64,000 nucleotides of DNA from Bacillota bacterium (GCA_023392615.1 JAEVYT010000011.1:1-64000); one strand, 5' to 3'; positions 1 to 9,132 are shown, numbered from the stretch's first letter. The notes: generated from the letters alone by a model not told the origin. Numbers and translations are program-made.

Positions 1-56
1 TTTTGGATACAGAAACTTTCAGAACTTCAGAAACAGAATTATGTTAGCCCTATCGT

Positions 57-87
57 AAAACAACCGGAGGGAAACACCCTCCGGTTG
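57..87 (-). terminator. Possible second rho-independent terminator after secG
   Basis: An 11-bp perfect stem (61-71 with 77-87, loop AAACA) ends, on the minus strand, in only four T. It lies beyond the stronger terminator at 127-184 and no gene is seen between them. It may be a back-up terminator or belong to a gene outside the window. The first 60 bases show nothing I can name. Confidence 0.4.
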
Positions 88-126
88 CAAAAAATATTTT
101 TACCCCAACTCTTGACAAAGAGCCAT

Positions 127-184
127 AAAAAAAGCTGATACAAAACTATAATCTTATATCAAGATTATCATGCCTTGTATCAGC
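127..184 (-). terminator. Terminator of secG
   Basis: A perfect 10-bp stem (134-143 with 175-184) encloses a second small stem (151-155 with 161-165) and is followed on the minus strand by seven T (133-127). It lies 20 bases after the secG stop codon, so secG ends a transcript here and is probably not joined to a following rnr gene. Confidence 0.75.
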
Positions 185-204
185 CTCTTACAGTGGTAAA
201 TTGA

Positions 205-447
205 TTACCAAGCTTTTAAATTCAGTATTACAGAAATAATGATGAACGCTGCTGCTAAATACTTTGTTGCTTTTTCCAGCGTTCCCTCCATGGAACGGCC
301 TTTATTCTTGGACCAATAAGTGTCACTAGAACCGGTAAGTGCGCCGCCTAAGCCGCCTGTTTTACCTTCCTGTCTTAACACGATGAATGTTAATGCTATA
401 CAAACCAATATATAAACTATCTCAATCGCTAATCTTAAATACTCCAT
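205..447 (-). CDS. secG: Preprotein translocase subunit SecG
   Basis: SecG is a small membrane subunit of the SecYEG channel and helps SecA-driven protein export. The 80-residue product has two hydrophobic segments (about residues 5-24 and 61-78) joined by a loop that carries the typical GGxGGAL...GS stretch of the family, and the length is normal. A GTG two codons upstream touches the ribosome site; the ATG at 447 sits 7 bases after GGAGG and is chosen as the start. It follows gpmI on the same strand by 58 bases, an arrangement common in Gram-positive bacteria, where secG trails the glycolytic genes. A strong terminator follows. Confidence 0.88.
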   Translation of the reverse strand: MEYLRLAIEIVYILVCIALTFIVLRQEGKTGGLGGALTGSSDTYWSKNKGRSMEGTLEKATKYLAAAFIIISVILNLKAW

Positions 448-505
448 GTCCACACCTCCTCAAAAACTAATCTCAATTTTACCATATAATATTTTTTATT
501 TCAAC

Positions 506-2047
506 TTATTTTTTGATCAGTAAGGACTTACCAGTCATTTCAACCGGTTTTACCATGCCCATCATCTCAATCATCGTAGGGATAATATCAGCCAGACAAC
601 CATCCTCTGCTAATTTGTAATCCTTATCATAATTAACAAGAATGAATGGAACCGGATTAGTTGTATGAGCAGTGAAAGGCTCATTCGTAGTATAATCCAC
701 TAACTGCTCTGCATTTCCATGGTCTGCACAGATAAACATCTGGCCATCAACTGAAAGCAATGCTTCATAAGCCATTCCTACGCATTGATCAACTGTTTCA
801 ATTGCCTTAATTGCTGCACTTTCAATTCCTGTATGTCCAACCATATCCGGATTAGCAAAGTTTACAACAATTACATCATATTTTTGAGATTTGATAGCTT
901 CTACTAACTTTTCAGCTACAAGGAATGCACTCATCTCCGGCTGAAGGTCATAAGTAGCAACCTTTGGAGAATTAACAAGGATTCGTTCCTCTCCCTCATT
1001 CGGAACCTCAACACCAGCATTAAAGAAGAATGTTACATGTGCATACTTCTCAGTTTCTGCTATACGAACTTGTGTCTTATGGTTCTCAGCAAGGAATTGA
1101 CCAAAGGTATGATCCACCGATATCTTATGGAAAGCAACTAATTTATTCGAAATAGTAATATCATACTCAGAGAAACAAACATAGGTTAAATCAAGTCTCT
1201 TTGCACGATCAAAGCCTGCAAATTCATCATCACAGAATGCTCTGGTAATCTCTCTTGCTCTGTCAGGTCTGAAGTTAAAGAAGATTACAGAATCTTTATC
1301 CTGAATGGTAGCAACCGGCTTGCCATTCTCTTCAACTACTGTAGGTAATACGAATTCATCGTACTTCTCCTGATCGTAGGAATTTTGAACCGCGAGCACG
1401 CCGCTATCTGCCTTCTCACCTTCGCCAAGTACCATTGCTTTATATGCTTTTTCGACACGATCCCAACGATTATCTCGATCCATTACATAATAACGACCCA
1501 TAACAGTAGCAATCTTACCAACACCGATAATCTGCATCTGCTCCCAAAGAGCCTCTACAAAACCTTTGCCGGATGCCGGAGGGGTATCTCTACCATCTAA
1601 GAATGCATGAACATATACATTTGTTAGTCCTTGCTTTTTCGCAAGCTCTAATAACGCATATAAATGAGTATTATGGCTGTGTACTCCACCATCGGATAGT
1701 AAACCAAACAGATGAAGTGCAGAATTTTGTCTTTTACAATTATCAATCGCTGCTAATAAGCCCGCATTTTTGAAGAAGTCACCATCTTTGATTTCTTTCG
1801 TGATTCTAGTTAATTCCTGGTATACGATACGACCCGCACCCATGTTAATGTGACCAACCTCAGAGTTACCCATCTGTCCATCCGGCAGACCAACTGCCAT
1901 ACCGCTTGCATAACCTTTTACAAAAGGATAGTCAGCCATTAATTTATCCATAACCGGAGTCTTTGCTTCGGCGATTGCATTCGCTTCCTTCTTGTCATTT
2001 AAACCATATCCATCTAATATCATTAAAACTGTAGGCTTTTTACTCAT
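506..2047 (-). CDS. gpmI: 2,3-bisphosphoglycerate-independent phosphoglycerate mutase
   Basis: The enzyme interconverts 3- and 2-phosphoglycerate in lower glycolysis, using two Mn ions and a phosphoserine intermediate. At 513 residues it has the normal length. Asp12 in MILDGYG is a metal ligand, and Ser62 in MGNSEVGH is the nucleophile. Later metal-site motifs VGHTG and ADHGNAE are also present, so the enzyme looks fully active. The start ATG follows AAAGGAG at good spacing. A small stem (2072-2079 with 2082-2089) lies just upstream of the ribosome site. It belongs to the gap-pgk-tpiA-gpmI set on the minus strand, but is separated from tpiA by 374 bases and may have its own promoter. Confidence 0.97.
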   Translation of the reverse strand: MSKKPTVLMILDGYGLNDKKEANAIAEAKTPVMDKLMADYPFVKGYASGMAVGLPDGQMGNSEVGHINMGAGRIVYQELTRITKEIKDGDFFKNAGLLAAIDNCKRQNSALHLFGLLSDGGVHSHNTHLYALLELAKKQGLTNVYVHAFLDGRDTPPASGKGFVEALWEQMQIIGVGKIATVMGRYYVMDRDNRWDRVEKAYKAMVLGEGEKADSGVLAVQNSYDQEKYDEFVLPTVVEENGKPVATIQDKDSVIFFNFRPDRAREITRAFCDDEFAGFDRAKRLDLTYVCFSEYDITISNKLVAFHKISVDHTFGQFLAENHKTQVRIAETEKYAHVTFFFNAGVEVPNEGEERILVNSPKVATYDLQPEMSAFLVAEKLVEAIKSQKYDVIVVNFANPDMVGHTGIESAAIKAIETVDQCVGMAYEALLSVDGQMFICADHGNAEQLVDYTTNEPFTAHTTNPVPFILVNYDKDYKLAEDGCLADIIPTMIEMMGMVKPVEMTGKSLLIKK

Positions 2048-2421
2048 GTTCTTACTCCTTTACTATCCACGAAAAGCAAGTTTGCTTTTTCTGTCTTATC
2101 CTCATACACTAATATAATACAACTTTAATACTATGTAAATGTAATAGTCAACCATATACACCCACAAAAACCTCAAATAGATTATGCACCATATCAGAGG
2201 TAAAGTAAATACCAAATACATAAACTACAATGAAATAGTACAAGACATTTTACGATTTCAACAAATGTGAAACATATTTATATAAACAATCGTTTTAAGT
2301 AACCGTTATTACTATCACTTAACCAACTGAATATCAAACATGTTTCACATTCTTTTAAGTAAATCTTACAAAGTATTCGATTATTTTTATTAAGTAATCC
2401 ATACTTTATAATGGTATGCTC
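2048..2421. other. tpiA-gpmI spacer with a 12-bp inverted repeat
   Basis: No gene is visible in this AT-rich 374-base spacer. A 12-bp inverted repeat (2264-2275 with 2340-2351, core ATGTGAAACAT) is spaced by 64 bases. The word TTTTAAGTAA also recurs near each arm. I see no T-run that would make it a normal terminator. It could be a leftover of a small palindromic element or an mRNA-processing site; neither is shown. Confidence 0.5.
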
Positions 2422-3168
2422 TTACTTATAATTTACTATTTTACCGAAATCAGCTTTTAAGCTAGCGCCACCAACTAATCCACCATCAATATTAGCCTGG
2501 GAGAATAATTCAGCTGCACTTGCTGCTGTTACGCTACCGCCGTACTGAATACGAATTGCTGCTGCTGTTGCATCATCATAAACTTCTGCGATACATTCAC
2601 GGATTGCTTTACAAACTTCTTCAGCCTGCTCAGTAGTAGCTACTTTACCGGTACCGATAGCCCAGATTGGCTCATATGCGATAACAGCTGTTTTAGCTTG
2701 ATCAGGAGTTACATTTAAGAAAGCAATTTTGATCTGCTGACGTACAAAATCAATGGTAACTCCTTGCTCTCTCTGAGCTAAGGTTTCACCACAACAAACG
2801 ATAGGAGTAATTCCATGCTCGAATGCCTTTAATACTTTTTTATTAACTGTAACATCTGTCTCTGCAAAGTATTCTCTTCTCTCGGAATGTCCGATGATTA
2901 CATACTTAACACCGATATCTGTTAACATGTTAGGAGCGATTTCGCCTGTGTATGCACCACTCTCTTCAAAGTACATATTCTGAGCACCGATTGCAATATT
3001 AGAACCCTTAGCAGCCTCGAGTGCTGTGGTTAAGGAAATTGCAGGTACACAGAATATTACATCTGCGTCTTCTGTTACAACTAAAGGTTTTAATTCATTG
3101 ATTAAGGCAACTGTCTCGGAAGGAGTTTTGTTCATCTTCCAGTTACCAGCGATAATCTTTTTACGCAT
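2422..3168 (-). CDS. tpiA: Triosephosphate isomerase
   Basis: The enzyme interconverts dihydroxyacetone phosphate and glyceraldehyde 3-phosphate. The 248 residues form one TIM barrel of normal length. The substrate-binding pair Asn9 and Lys11 (GNWKMN), the catalytic His94 (IIGHSERR) and the catalytic glutamate in AYEPIWAIGTG are all in place, as is the phosphate-binding GGSV near the end. The ATG follows GGAGGATTATC. It sits downstream of pgk in the glycolytic cluster on the same strand, 226 bases away, with a hairpin between. I see nothing odd. Confidence 0.97.
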   Translation of the reverse strand: MRKKIIAGNWKMNKTPSETVALINELKPLVVTEDADVIFCVPAISLTTALEAAKGSNIAIGAQNMYFEESGAYTGEIAPNMLTDIGVKYVIIGHSERREYFAETDVTVNKKVLKAFEHGITPIVCCGETLAQREQGVTIDFVRQQIKIAFLNVTPDQAKTAVIAYEPIWAIGTGKVATTEQAEEVCKAIRECIAEVYDDATAAAIRIQYGGSVTAASAAELFSQANIDGGLVGGASLKADFGKIVNYK

Positions 3169-3311
3169 GATAATCCTCCAAATTTTATTATTTTTAAAAA
3201 TATATTCTATATGATTTTACTACGGGATTTCAAAGTCATTCAAATAAATACATATCTTAGGATCATAAAATATAGAAAGACCTATTTATTTAAATAAATA
3301 TGAATGATACA

Positions 3312-3352
3312 ACTATAAACAGTTCATTTCTTAAAAATAAACTGTTTATAGT
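3312..3352 (-). terminator. Hairpin after pgk
   Basis: A perfect 13-bp, AT-rich stem (3312-3324 with 3340-3352) lies 43 bases beyond the pgk stop codon. There is no proper T-run on the minus strand, so it may stabilise or process the pgk message rather than fully end it. Confidence 0.45.
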
Positions 3353-3394
3353 GTAATTTTATATCCCTATGCCAATAGGCACTTACTTTATATA

Positions 3395-4585
3395 TTATTT
3401 ATCGTTTGCTGCAGCTACACCTGGAAGCTCTTTGCCTTCTAAGAATTCAAGAGAAGCGCCACCACCTGTAGAGATATGTGTCATCTTGTCACCGAAGCCA
3501 AGGATATTTACAGCTGCTGCGGAATCACCACCACCGATGATTGTTGTTGCATCAATTTCAGATAAAGCCTTTGCAATTGCAATAGTACCTTGTGCAAAGT
3601 TAGACATTTCGAATACACCCATTGGTCCGTTCCAAACAACTGTCTTCGCATCTTTGATTGCATCTGCATATAATTTGCTGGTTTCCGGTCCAATATCAAG
3701 ACCTAGATATCCTTCTTCAATATCCTGTCCAACTACTTTGAAAGGAGCATCGTTAGAGAACTCAGCTGCTACAACATTATCTACAGGAATCAACATCTTA
3801 ACTCCCTTTTCAGTTGCTTTATCAAGCATCTTCTTCGCATAATCAAGGTAATCTGGCTCTAATAAGGATTTACCAGTCTCTTTGCCGATTGCCTTTAAGA
3901 AAGTATAAGCCATACCGCCACCGATGATTAAGGTATCAACTTTCTCAAGAAGATTTTCGATAACAGAGATCTTACTGGATACTTTTGAACCACCAAGAAT
4001 TGCTACGAAAGGTCTGTTAGGATTATTAACTGCATTACCAAGGAATTCGATTTCCTTCTGCATTAAGTAACCAACAACTGCTGTATCAACAAACTTTGTA
4101 ACACCTACGTTAGAGCAGTGTGCTCTATGAGCTGTACCAAAAGCATCGTTTACAAATACATCTGCAAGAGATGCTAAATCTTTGCTGAATGCTTCGCCAT
4201 TCTTTGTTTCTTCTGCTCTATAACGAGTATTCTCAAGAAGAACCACTTCGCCTTCCTTTAACGCTTCAACAGCAGCTTTTGCATTTTCGCCAACTACAAC
4301 ATCATCTTTTGCGAATTTAACTTCTTGTCCTAATAACTCAGTTAATCTTGCAGCTACAGGAGCTAAGGATAATTCAGGCTTTGGCTCACCCTTTGGTTTG
4401 CCTAAATGGGAGCAAAGAATAATCTTTCCGCCATCTGCTATTAATTTCTTAATTGTAGGAAGAGCAGCTACGAGACGGTTTTCGTCTGTAATTCTTCCTT
4501 CCTGTAATGGAACATTAAAGTCACATCTTACTAAAACTCTTTTACCTTTTACGTTGATATCATCAACAGATTTCTTATTTAACAT
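3395..4585 (-). CDS. pgk: Phosphoglycerate kinase
   Basis: The enzyme makes ATP from 1,3-bisphosphoglycerate. The product is 396 residues, typical of the family. The N-terminal signature RVLVRCDFNVPL, the SHLGRPK-like element SHLGKPKG and the C-terminal nucleotide-site motif GGGDSAAA are all present. An in-frame ATG at 4597 overlaps the GGAGG itself. The ATG at 4585, 5 bases after GGAGG, gives the normal N-terminus (MLNKKSVDD) and is chosen. It follows gap by about 200 bases that contain a hairpin and a direct repeat, and precedes tpiA. Confidence 0.97.
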   Translation of the reverse strand: MLNKKSVDDINVKGKRVLVRCDFNVPLQEGRITDENRLVAALPTIKKLIADGGKIILCSHLGKPKGEPKPELSLAPVAARLTELLGQEVKFAKDDVVVGENAKAAVEALKEGEVVLLENTRYRAEETKNGEAFSKDLASLADVFVNDAFGTAHRAHCSNVGVTKFVDTAVVGYLMQKEIEFLGNAVNNPNRPFVAILGGSKVSSKISVIENLLEKVDTLIIGGGMAYTFLKAIGKETGKSLLEPDYLDYAKKMLDKATEKGVKMLIPVDNVVAAEFSNDAPFKVVGQDIEEGYLGLDIGPETSKLYADAIKDAKTVVWNGPMGVFEMSNFAQGTIAIAKALSEIDATTIIGGGDSAAAVNILGFGDKMTHISTGGGASLEFLEGKELPGVAAANDK

Positions 4586-4634
4586 ATATTCCTCCATTCT
4601 GCACTTTAGCAGTTAAAATCATATTAGTATAGCA

Positions 4635-4691
4635 TTGCGAATAAGCGAAGCTCAGGAACACTGTTCGCCTACTCTTGCGAATAAGCGAAGC
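4635..4691. repeat. 17-bp direct repeat in the gap-pgk spacer
   Basis: The 17-base word TTGCGAATAAGCGAAGC occurs at 4635-4651 and again at 4675-4691. It lies in the message between gap and pgk, next to the hairpin at 4700-4726. No function can be read from it; it may be a local duplication. Confidence 0.6.
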
Positions 4692-4699
4692 ATGTAAAA

Positions 4700-4726
4700 G
4701 GGCCCGGTCCTGAAAAGACCGGACCC
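4700..4726 (-). terminator. Partial terminator between gap and pgk
   Basis: The GC-rich stem pairs GGG-C-CCGGTC (4700-4709) with GACCGG-A-CCC (4717-4726), with one mismatch and a 7-base loop. It is followed on the minus strand by only four T. Such a leaky hairpin could lower pgk relative to gap or protect the gap message. Confidence 0.5.
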
Positions 4727-4783
4727 ATGATGGATCAATTACGCATATATCCAAGTAGAACGATTAAATTCCCTTGTCGTGAA

Positions 4784-5794
4784 TTATGCTAATTCAGCGA
4801 AGTATTTGATTGTTCTAACCATCTGGCTTGTGTAAGAGTTCTCATTGTCATACCAAGAAACAACTTTAACTAAAGTCTTGTCACCTAAGTCAGTAACCTT
4901 AGTCTGTGTTGCATCAAATAAAGAACCGTATGTGATACCAACGATATCAGAAGATACAAGTTCGTCTTCTGTGTAACCGAAGGAAGCACTAGCTGCTGCT
5001 TTCATAGCTGCGTTGATATCAGCTTTTGTTACTTTACCGTTAACAACTGCTACTAATTCAGTAAGGGAACCTGTAGGAACAGGAACTCTCTGTGCAGCGC
5101 CATCTAATTTACCACTTAACTCAGGAACAACAAGACCGATTGCTTTAGCAGCACCAGTTGAGTTAGGAACGATATTTACAGCTGCAGCACGAGCTCTTCT
5201 TAAGTCACCCTTAGGATGAGGGCCATCTAATGTCATCTGATCACCTGTGTAAGCGTGGATAGTTGTCATAAAGCCTTTTTCAACTGGAGCTAATTTATTT
5301 AATGTATCTGCCATAGGAGCTAAGCAGTTTGTTGTACAAGAAGCTGCGGAAATGATTGTATCAGAAGCTTTTAAGATATTCTCGTTTACGCTGAATACAA
5401 CAGTTGGAAGATCATCGCCAGCTGGAGCGGAGATAACAACCTTCTTTGCACCTGCATCGATATGTGCCTGAGATTTAGCTTTGGATACGAAGAAGCCTGT
5501 ACACTCAAGAACTACATCAACACCAAGCTCACCCCAAGGTAAGTCAGCTGGATTTCTCTGAGCATAAATCTGGATCTCTTTACCGTCAACAACGATAGAA
5601 CTCTCTTTTGCTACAACTGTATCAGCTTTTGCATATCTACCCTGTGCGGAATCGTATTTTAATAAGTGTGCTAACATTTTAGCATCTGTTAAATCGTTGA
5701 TTGCTACAATTTCGTAACCTTCTGCACCGAACATCTGTCTGAATGCAAGACGGCCGATACGTCCAAAACCATTAATTGCTACTTTTACTGCCAT
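4784..5794 (-). CDS. gap: Glyceraldehyde-3-phosphate dehydrogenase, NAD-type
   Basis: The enzyme oxidises glyceraldehyde 3-phosphate to 1,3-bisphosphoglycerate. The 336-residue product has the N-terminal Rossmann motif NGFGRIGR, the catalytic Cys153 in SAASCTTNCLAP and the C-terminal substrate region ending WYDNENSYTSQMVR. Asp33 after the second strand (AINDLTD) suggests NAD rather than NADP. The start ATG follows AGGAGG at about 10 bases. It is the first gene of the glycolytic set. No cggR-type regulator gene lies upstream; instead there is a 260-base spacer and a small gene of unknown role. I see nothing unusual in the protein. Confidence 0.97.
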   Translation of the reverse strand: MAVKVAINGFGRIGRLAFRQMFGAEGYEIVAINDLTDAKMLAHLLKYDSAQGRYAKADTVVAKESSIVVDGKEIQIYAQRNPADLPWGELGVDVVLECTGFFVSKAKSQAHIDAGAKKVVISAPAGDDLPTVVFSVNENILKASDTIISAASCTTNCLAPMADTLNKLAPVEKGFMTTIHAYTGDQMTLDGPHPKGDLRRARAAAVNIVPNSTGAAKAIGLVVPELSGKLDGAAQRVPVPTGSLTELVAVVNGKVTKADINAAMKAAASASFGYTEDELVSSDIVGITYGSLFDATQTKVTDLGDKTLVKVVSWYDNENSYTSQMVRTIKYFAELA

Positions 5795-6056
5795 GATTAT
5801 TTTTCCTCCTAAAAGTTTAAAATTTATAATATACTGCCAATAGACAGCAATTAATCTAAGAAAATGTACTTTGACAAAAATTTCTCAATCCAGAATTATT
5901 TTACCTAATTTAAGATAAAATATCAAGTGCTTTGTTCTTCATTTCATGATTTTATTAATATGTTTATATTTTAGATTAAATCCGTATTTTTTTTGTGCAG
6001 TTTTAAAAGTAAATCTCCATATTATTACAAGATGTTTTTAAAATAGTCTTTTTAGG

Positions 6057-6236
6057 CTACTCATTTGAATTCGGTTTGCCTGTCTGTATATTTTCATCCA
6101 TAACTACTGCACTATTCAAAAAACCTTTTGTTAATCCGGTGCTTCCTATATCTTTGTGTCTGGACTTAGAAGTGTTATCCAATTTTTCCAACTTCTTTCG
6201 TTCACTAATATTATTACTGATTTCTTTTCTATCCAT
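6057..6236 (-). CDS. Small hypothetical hydrophilic protein (59 aa)
   Basis: I do not recognise this family. The likely product is 59 residues, highly charged, without hydrophobic segments or cysteines, so it is probably cytosolic. A longer reading begins at 6290, but the ATG at 6236 follows GAGAGGAT by 5 bases, which supports a real translated gene. It lies alone between gap and spo0A on the minus strand; no clear promoter was found. It may be a species-restricted protein. The call as a gene rests mainly on the ribosome site. Confidence 0.5.
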   Translation of the reverse strand: MDRKEISNNISERKKLEKLDNTSKSRHKDIGSTGLTKGFLNSAVVMDENIQTGKPNSNE

Positions 6237-6442
6237 ATAAATCCTCTCTATAGTCAACATCGCAGTATTAGTAATCACAACATTAATCAACGTGGGAAAA
6301 TAATTATTTCTATTTCTTATACAACATCTACTTTATACTTATACGGAATTATTGTTTCATATAGAGAAAAAGATATACATGTTTTTATTTTATTTTATAA
6401 TCTTTGAATACATTTGATATAACATGCATAAGTTCATAATAT

Positions 6443-6487
6443 GGGACATACCACATAATAACTGAGTCGTTAATAAATGGTATGCCC
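6443..6487. repeat. Dyad downstream of spo0A
   Basis: The arms GGG-a-CATACCA (6443-6453) and TGGTATG-CCC (6478-6487) form a 10-bp stem with one bulge and a 24-base loop. It lies 22 bases after the spo0A stop codon. There is no T-run in either direction, so it is only a possible transcript end. Confidence 0.35.
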
Positions 6488-6509
6488 CTTATGTAAAAAA
6501 ACAAAACAA

Positions 6510-7310
6510 CTATGATCTTAGTTTGTATTCCAGACGAATCTTATCTGCTATTAATGCAACAAATTCTGAATTAGTTGGCTTTCCTTTGCCATTACTTACG
6601 GTATAACCAAATAATTCATCTATTGTATCCATCTTTCCTCTGCTCCATGCCACCTCTATAGCATGGCGGATTGCTCTTTCCACTCTGCTTGGTGTTGTTT
6701 TATGACGTTTTGCGATAGAAGGATATAATAGCTTTGTGATCGAATTCAACATCTCTGCATCATTAACCGACATCATGATTGCATCTCGCAGATATTGATA
6801 ACCTTTGATATGTGCCGGAACTCCTATTTCATGTATGATGTTAGTTACATCGGATTCCAGATTTCTCTCAACATAGGAACTCTTGCTTTCAAAAGCACTT
6901 ACTCTGTGATTATCAATCAATTTATTATGATAATCTCCCTTAATCTGTTTTATTCTAGACAGAATAACATTATTATCGAATGGCTTCATTATATAATAAT
7001 TTGCACCAAGTTCGAAAGCACTCTCTGTTACCCCTTCCTGTCCAATTGCTGTTATAACAATAAAAGAGGGATTTTTCTTAAATTCTGCATCTCTTCTTAC
7101 TTTTTCCATAACTCCAAGCCCGTCCAATTTTGGCATGATTAAATCCAAAAGTACTACATCCGGCTTCTTCTCTTTGATCATATCAAGTGCATCAATACCA
7201 TTTTCAGATTTTCCAACTACCTCAATATCTGAATCTTCTTTCAAAATGTCTTCTAAAAGATTCACCATCCTTTCATTGTCATCTACAATAGCTACATTAA
7301 TTTTACCCAT
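6510..7310 (-). CDS. spo0A: Sporulation master regulator Spo0A
   Basis: Spo0A is the phosphorelay response regulator that starts sporulation and binds 0A boxes. The 266-residue product has a receiver domain (about 4-125) with acidic pocket DD and phospho-acceptor Asp56 in LLDLIMPKLDG. The invariant lysine is in IMKPFD. After a linker comes the Spo0A C-terminal DNA-binding domain (about 155-266), whose recognition helix SRVERAIRHAIEVAW is fully conserved. A TTG 12 bases upstream abuts GGAGG; the ATG at 7310 is a better start. A sigma-A promoter and a perfect 0A box lie far upstream (7644-7697), which predicts self-regulation. In clostridia the protein is usually phosphorylated directly by orphan kinases; none is in this window. 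Confidence 0.97.
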   Translation of the reverse strand: MGKINVAIVDDNERMVNLLEDILKEDSDIEVVGKSENGIDALDMIKEKKPDVVLLDLIMPKLDGLGVMEKVRRDAEFKKNPSFIVITAIGQEGVTESAFELGANYYIMKPFDNNVILSRIKQIKGDYHNKLIDNHRVSAFESKSSYVERNLESDVTNIIHEIGVPAHIKGYQYLRDAIMMSVNDAEMLNSITKLLYPSIAKRHKTTPSRVERAIRHAIEVAWSRGKMDTIDELFGYTVSNGKGKPTNSEFVALIADKIRLEYKLRS

Positions 7311-7643
7311 TTGCTTTTCCAACCTCCATTACTTTCATTCTTCTTGCAATAAGATACTCCGTTTCCCCTTTTGTAATTTCCCTCTAGATTAGGTTGTCTG
7401 TACTTTCTTTCACAATTCGTGAATTTCTAAACAGCTTTTTGGGTTTCATGTTGTTAAATCAATTATATAACTTGCATATTGGTGCGTCAATCACATTCGA
7501 TTTGGCACATTATACAAATTATGGATATCAATTCGATGGTTTTATTATTAAAATCTTACATCTTTTGTCATATAACAACATAATAACCGATACATCAACA
7601 TCATTTGTGGAAATTCGTACATGTAAATAATTACCATATGTGA

Positions 7644-7672
7644 ATTATAGCCATTAAAATCATAACTATCAA
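7644..7672 (-). promoter_or_regulatory. Sigma-A promoter for spo0A
   Basis: On the minus strand TTGATA (7672-7667) and a perfect TATAAT (7649-7644) are separated by 17 bases. Transcription would start near 7637, giving a leader of about 325 bases before spo0A. I saw no other promoter of this quality in the 540-base spoIVB-spo0A spacer. The rest of the spacer is AT-rich, with no gene I can support. Confidence 0.65.
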
Positions 7673-7690
7673 TCCTTTCTTATCGCACCA

Positions 7691-7697
7691 TTCGACA
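7691..7697 (-). promoter_or_regulatory. Spo0A-binding 0A box
   Basis: TGTCGAA on the minus strand matches the 0A-box core exactly. It lies 18 bases upstream of the -35 element of the spo0A promoter. This is a position compatible with activation by Spo0A-P of its own gene; the direction of the effect is inferred. Confidence 0.6.
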
Positions 7698-7848
7698 TTG
7701 CAAAGAGAGAATATTTGACCATAATGATGATAACCACAACATTTTGTGTAGCTGTAAATATTATCCAGTTAATATGCTGTTATAAATCAAATTTTACTTT
7801 TATTTTTTCAGATATTTCGTCGATTATTTTTTTTAACAAAAGTTTTGC

Positions 7849-9132
7849 TTATTCTAAGTTATTTACCATATTTTCAATGAATGTACCGTAACCTTTCGTT
7901 GAATCCTGTATAAAAACATGAGTAACTGCACCAATTATCTTATTATTTTGTATAATAGGGCTACCACTCATACCTTGTACGATACCTCCTGTCATTTTTA
8001 GTAGACGTGGATCCGTTATTTTTAATACAATCCCTTTGCTGTTATTCGTATTATTCAAATCAAGGCTCACTATTTGAATATCATAATCTTCAATTTTGTC
8101 TTGAACCGTACATCGAATTTTTGCTTTTCCTTTTCGTATCTCCTGCTTTAATCCTATTGCCAGTGGTTTTAAGTCTAGTCCATTATTTACACCACTATCC
8201 ATTCTACCATAAATTCCTTGATACGTATTTTCTGATATATGCCCCATTTTATATTGACCGCTTTGCCTAATCATACCGATCAATTCACCGGGTTCTCCTT
8301 CCTTACCTTTTACAATGGACATAATCTGAGCTTTATAGATAGAACCCTCCTTTACATCCATTAGTAATCCAGTGTCAACATCCGTGATACCATGACCCAA
8401 CGCACCAAATTGACCATCCGGTGTTATAAACGTCAATGTGCCAATACCTTGTGTATTATCTCTAATCCATGCCCCAATCTTATAGCTTCCGCTTGCAGTC
8501 TTTACAGGCTTTATGTTTATAGTAAAATCTTCTTTATTCCGGCGCACTAGAAGTGTTACATCTTTCCCGTCACATTTTTGAACCTCGTCTATTAGCTCTT
8601 TTTTTTGATTTACCATTTTGTTATTGACCTTAAGAATATAGTCACCTGATTTTAATTTATTATTAATTGGTTCATAATTCATTCCATCATCGCCGGTTAT
8701 ACGCCCACTACCAAGTACTAAAATACCATTCGTTTCTACATAAATTCCAATTGGATTACCACAGGGAATTAACTCTTTTGGTTCAATCACATCCAATGAG
8801 ATGTTTTTGAACTTGAATATCCCGAACAGTTTTAATGCAACATCATACTCACCAGTTTTCGTGGATTTTAATGTGAAAGGACGATTCAAATCTATATTAA
8901 TTTGGTTTGAAGGCACTTTTAAATCATTAACACTAATCACTCCGATATCATTCGTTTCAATATCCGCTTTTAATGGCATATTAAAATCAAAGCTTTCCTG
9001 TTGCCCAACCATCATTTTAATCTCATTCGGCACATGTCTCTCCATATAGGAATAGAAATAAAAACCCAATAGTATTATATTAGCCGTAAAAAGGCAAATT
9101 AGTATCCTTCTATATATCTTTAAGCTCCTCAT
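7849..9132 (-). CDS. spoIVB: SpoIVB signalling serine peptidase (family S55)
   Basis: SpoIVB is made in the forespore and secreted into the space between forespore and mother cell. There it cuts SpoIVFA and so triggers pro-sigma-K processing. The 427 residues show an N-terminal membrane anchor (about 9-29), a PDZ domain (about 125-205) and a C-terminal S55 peptidase. His247 lies in GALGHGITD and the nucleophile Ser389 in QGMSGSP. Length matches the Bacillus protein. Start ATG follows AGGTGAG. It lies upstream of spo0A as in most spore formers, but recN before it has its own terminator, so spoIVB is probably transcribed alone, by sigma-G or sigma-F from family knowledge; I could not identify the promoter. 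Confidence 0.95.
   Translation of the reverse strand: MRSLKIYRRILICLFTANIILLGFYFYSYMERHVPNEIKMMVGQQESFDFNMPLKADIETNDIGVISVNDLKVPSNQINIDLNRPFTLKSTKTGEYDVALKLFGIFKFKNISLDVIEPKELIPCGNPIGIYVETNGILVLGSGRITGDDGMNYEPINNKLKSGDYILKVNNKMVNQKKELIDEVQKCDGKDVTLLVRRNKEDFTINIKPVKTASGSYKIGAWIRDNTQGIGTLTFITPDGQFGALGHGITDVDTGLLMDVKEGSIYKAQIMSIVKGKEGEPGELIGMIRQSGQYKMGHISENTYQGIYGRMDSGVNNGLDLKPLAIGLKQEIRKGKAKIRCTVQDKIEDYDIQIVSLDLNNTNNSKGIVLKITDPRLLKMTGGIVQGMSGSPIIQNNKIIGAVTHVFIQDSTKGYGTFIENMVNNLE

Noticed and set aside
7394..7630. Plus-strand open frame of 78 codons in the spoIVB-spo0A spacer
   Set aside because: No ribosome site, hydrophobic random-looking product, and it overlaps the likely spo0A leader on the other strand.
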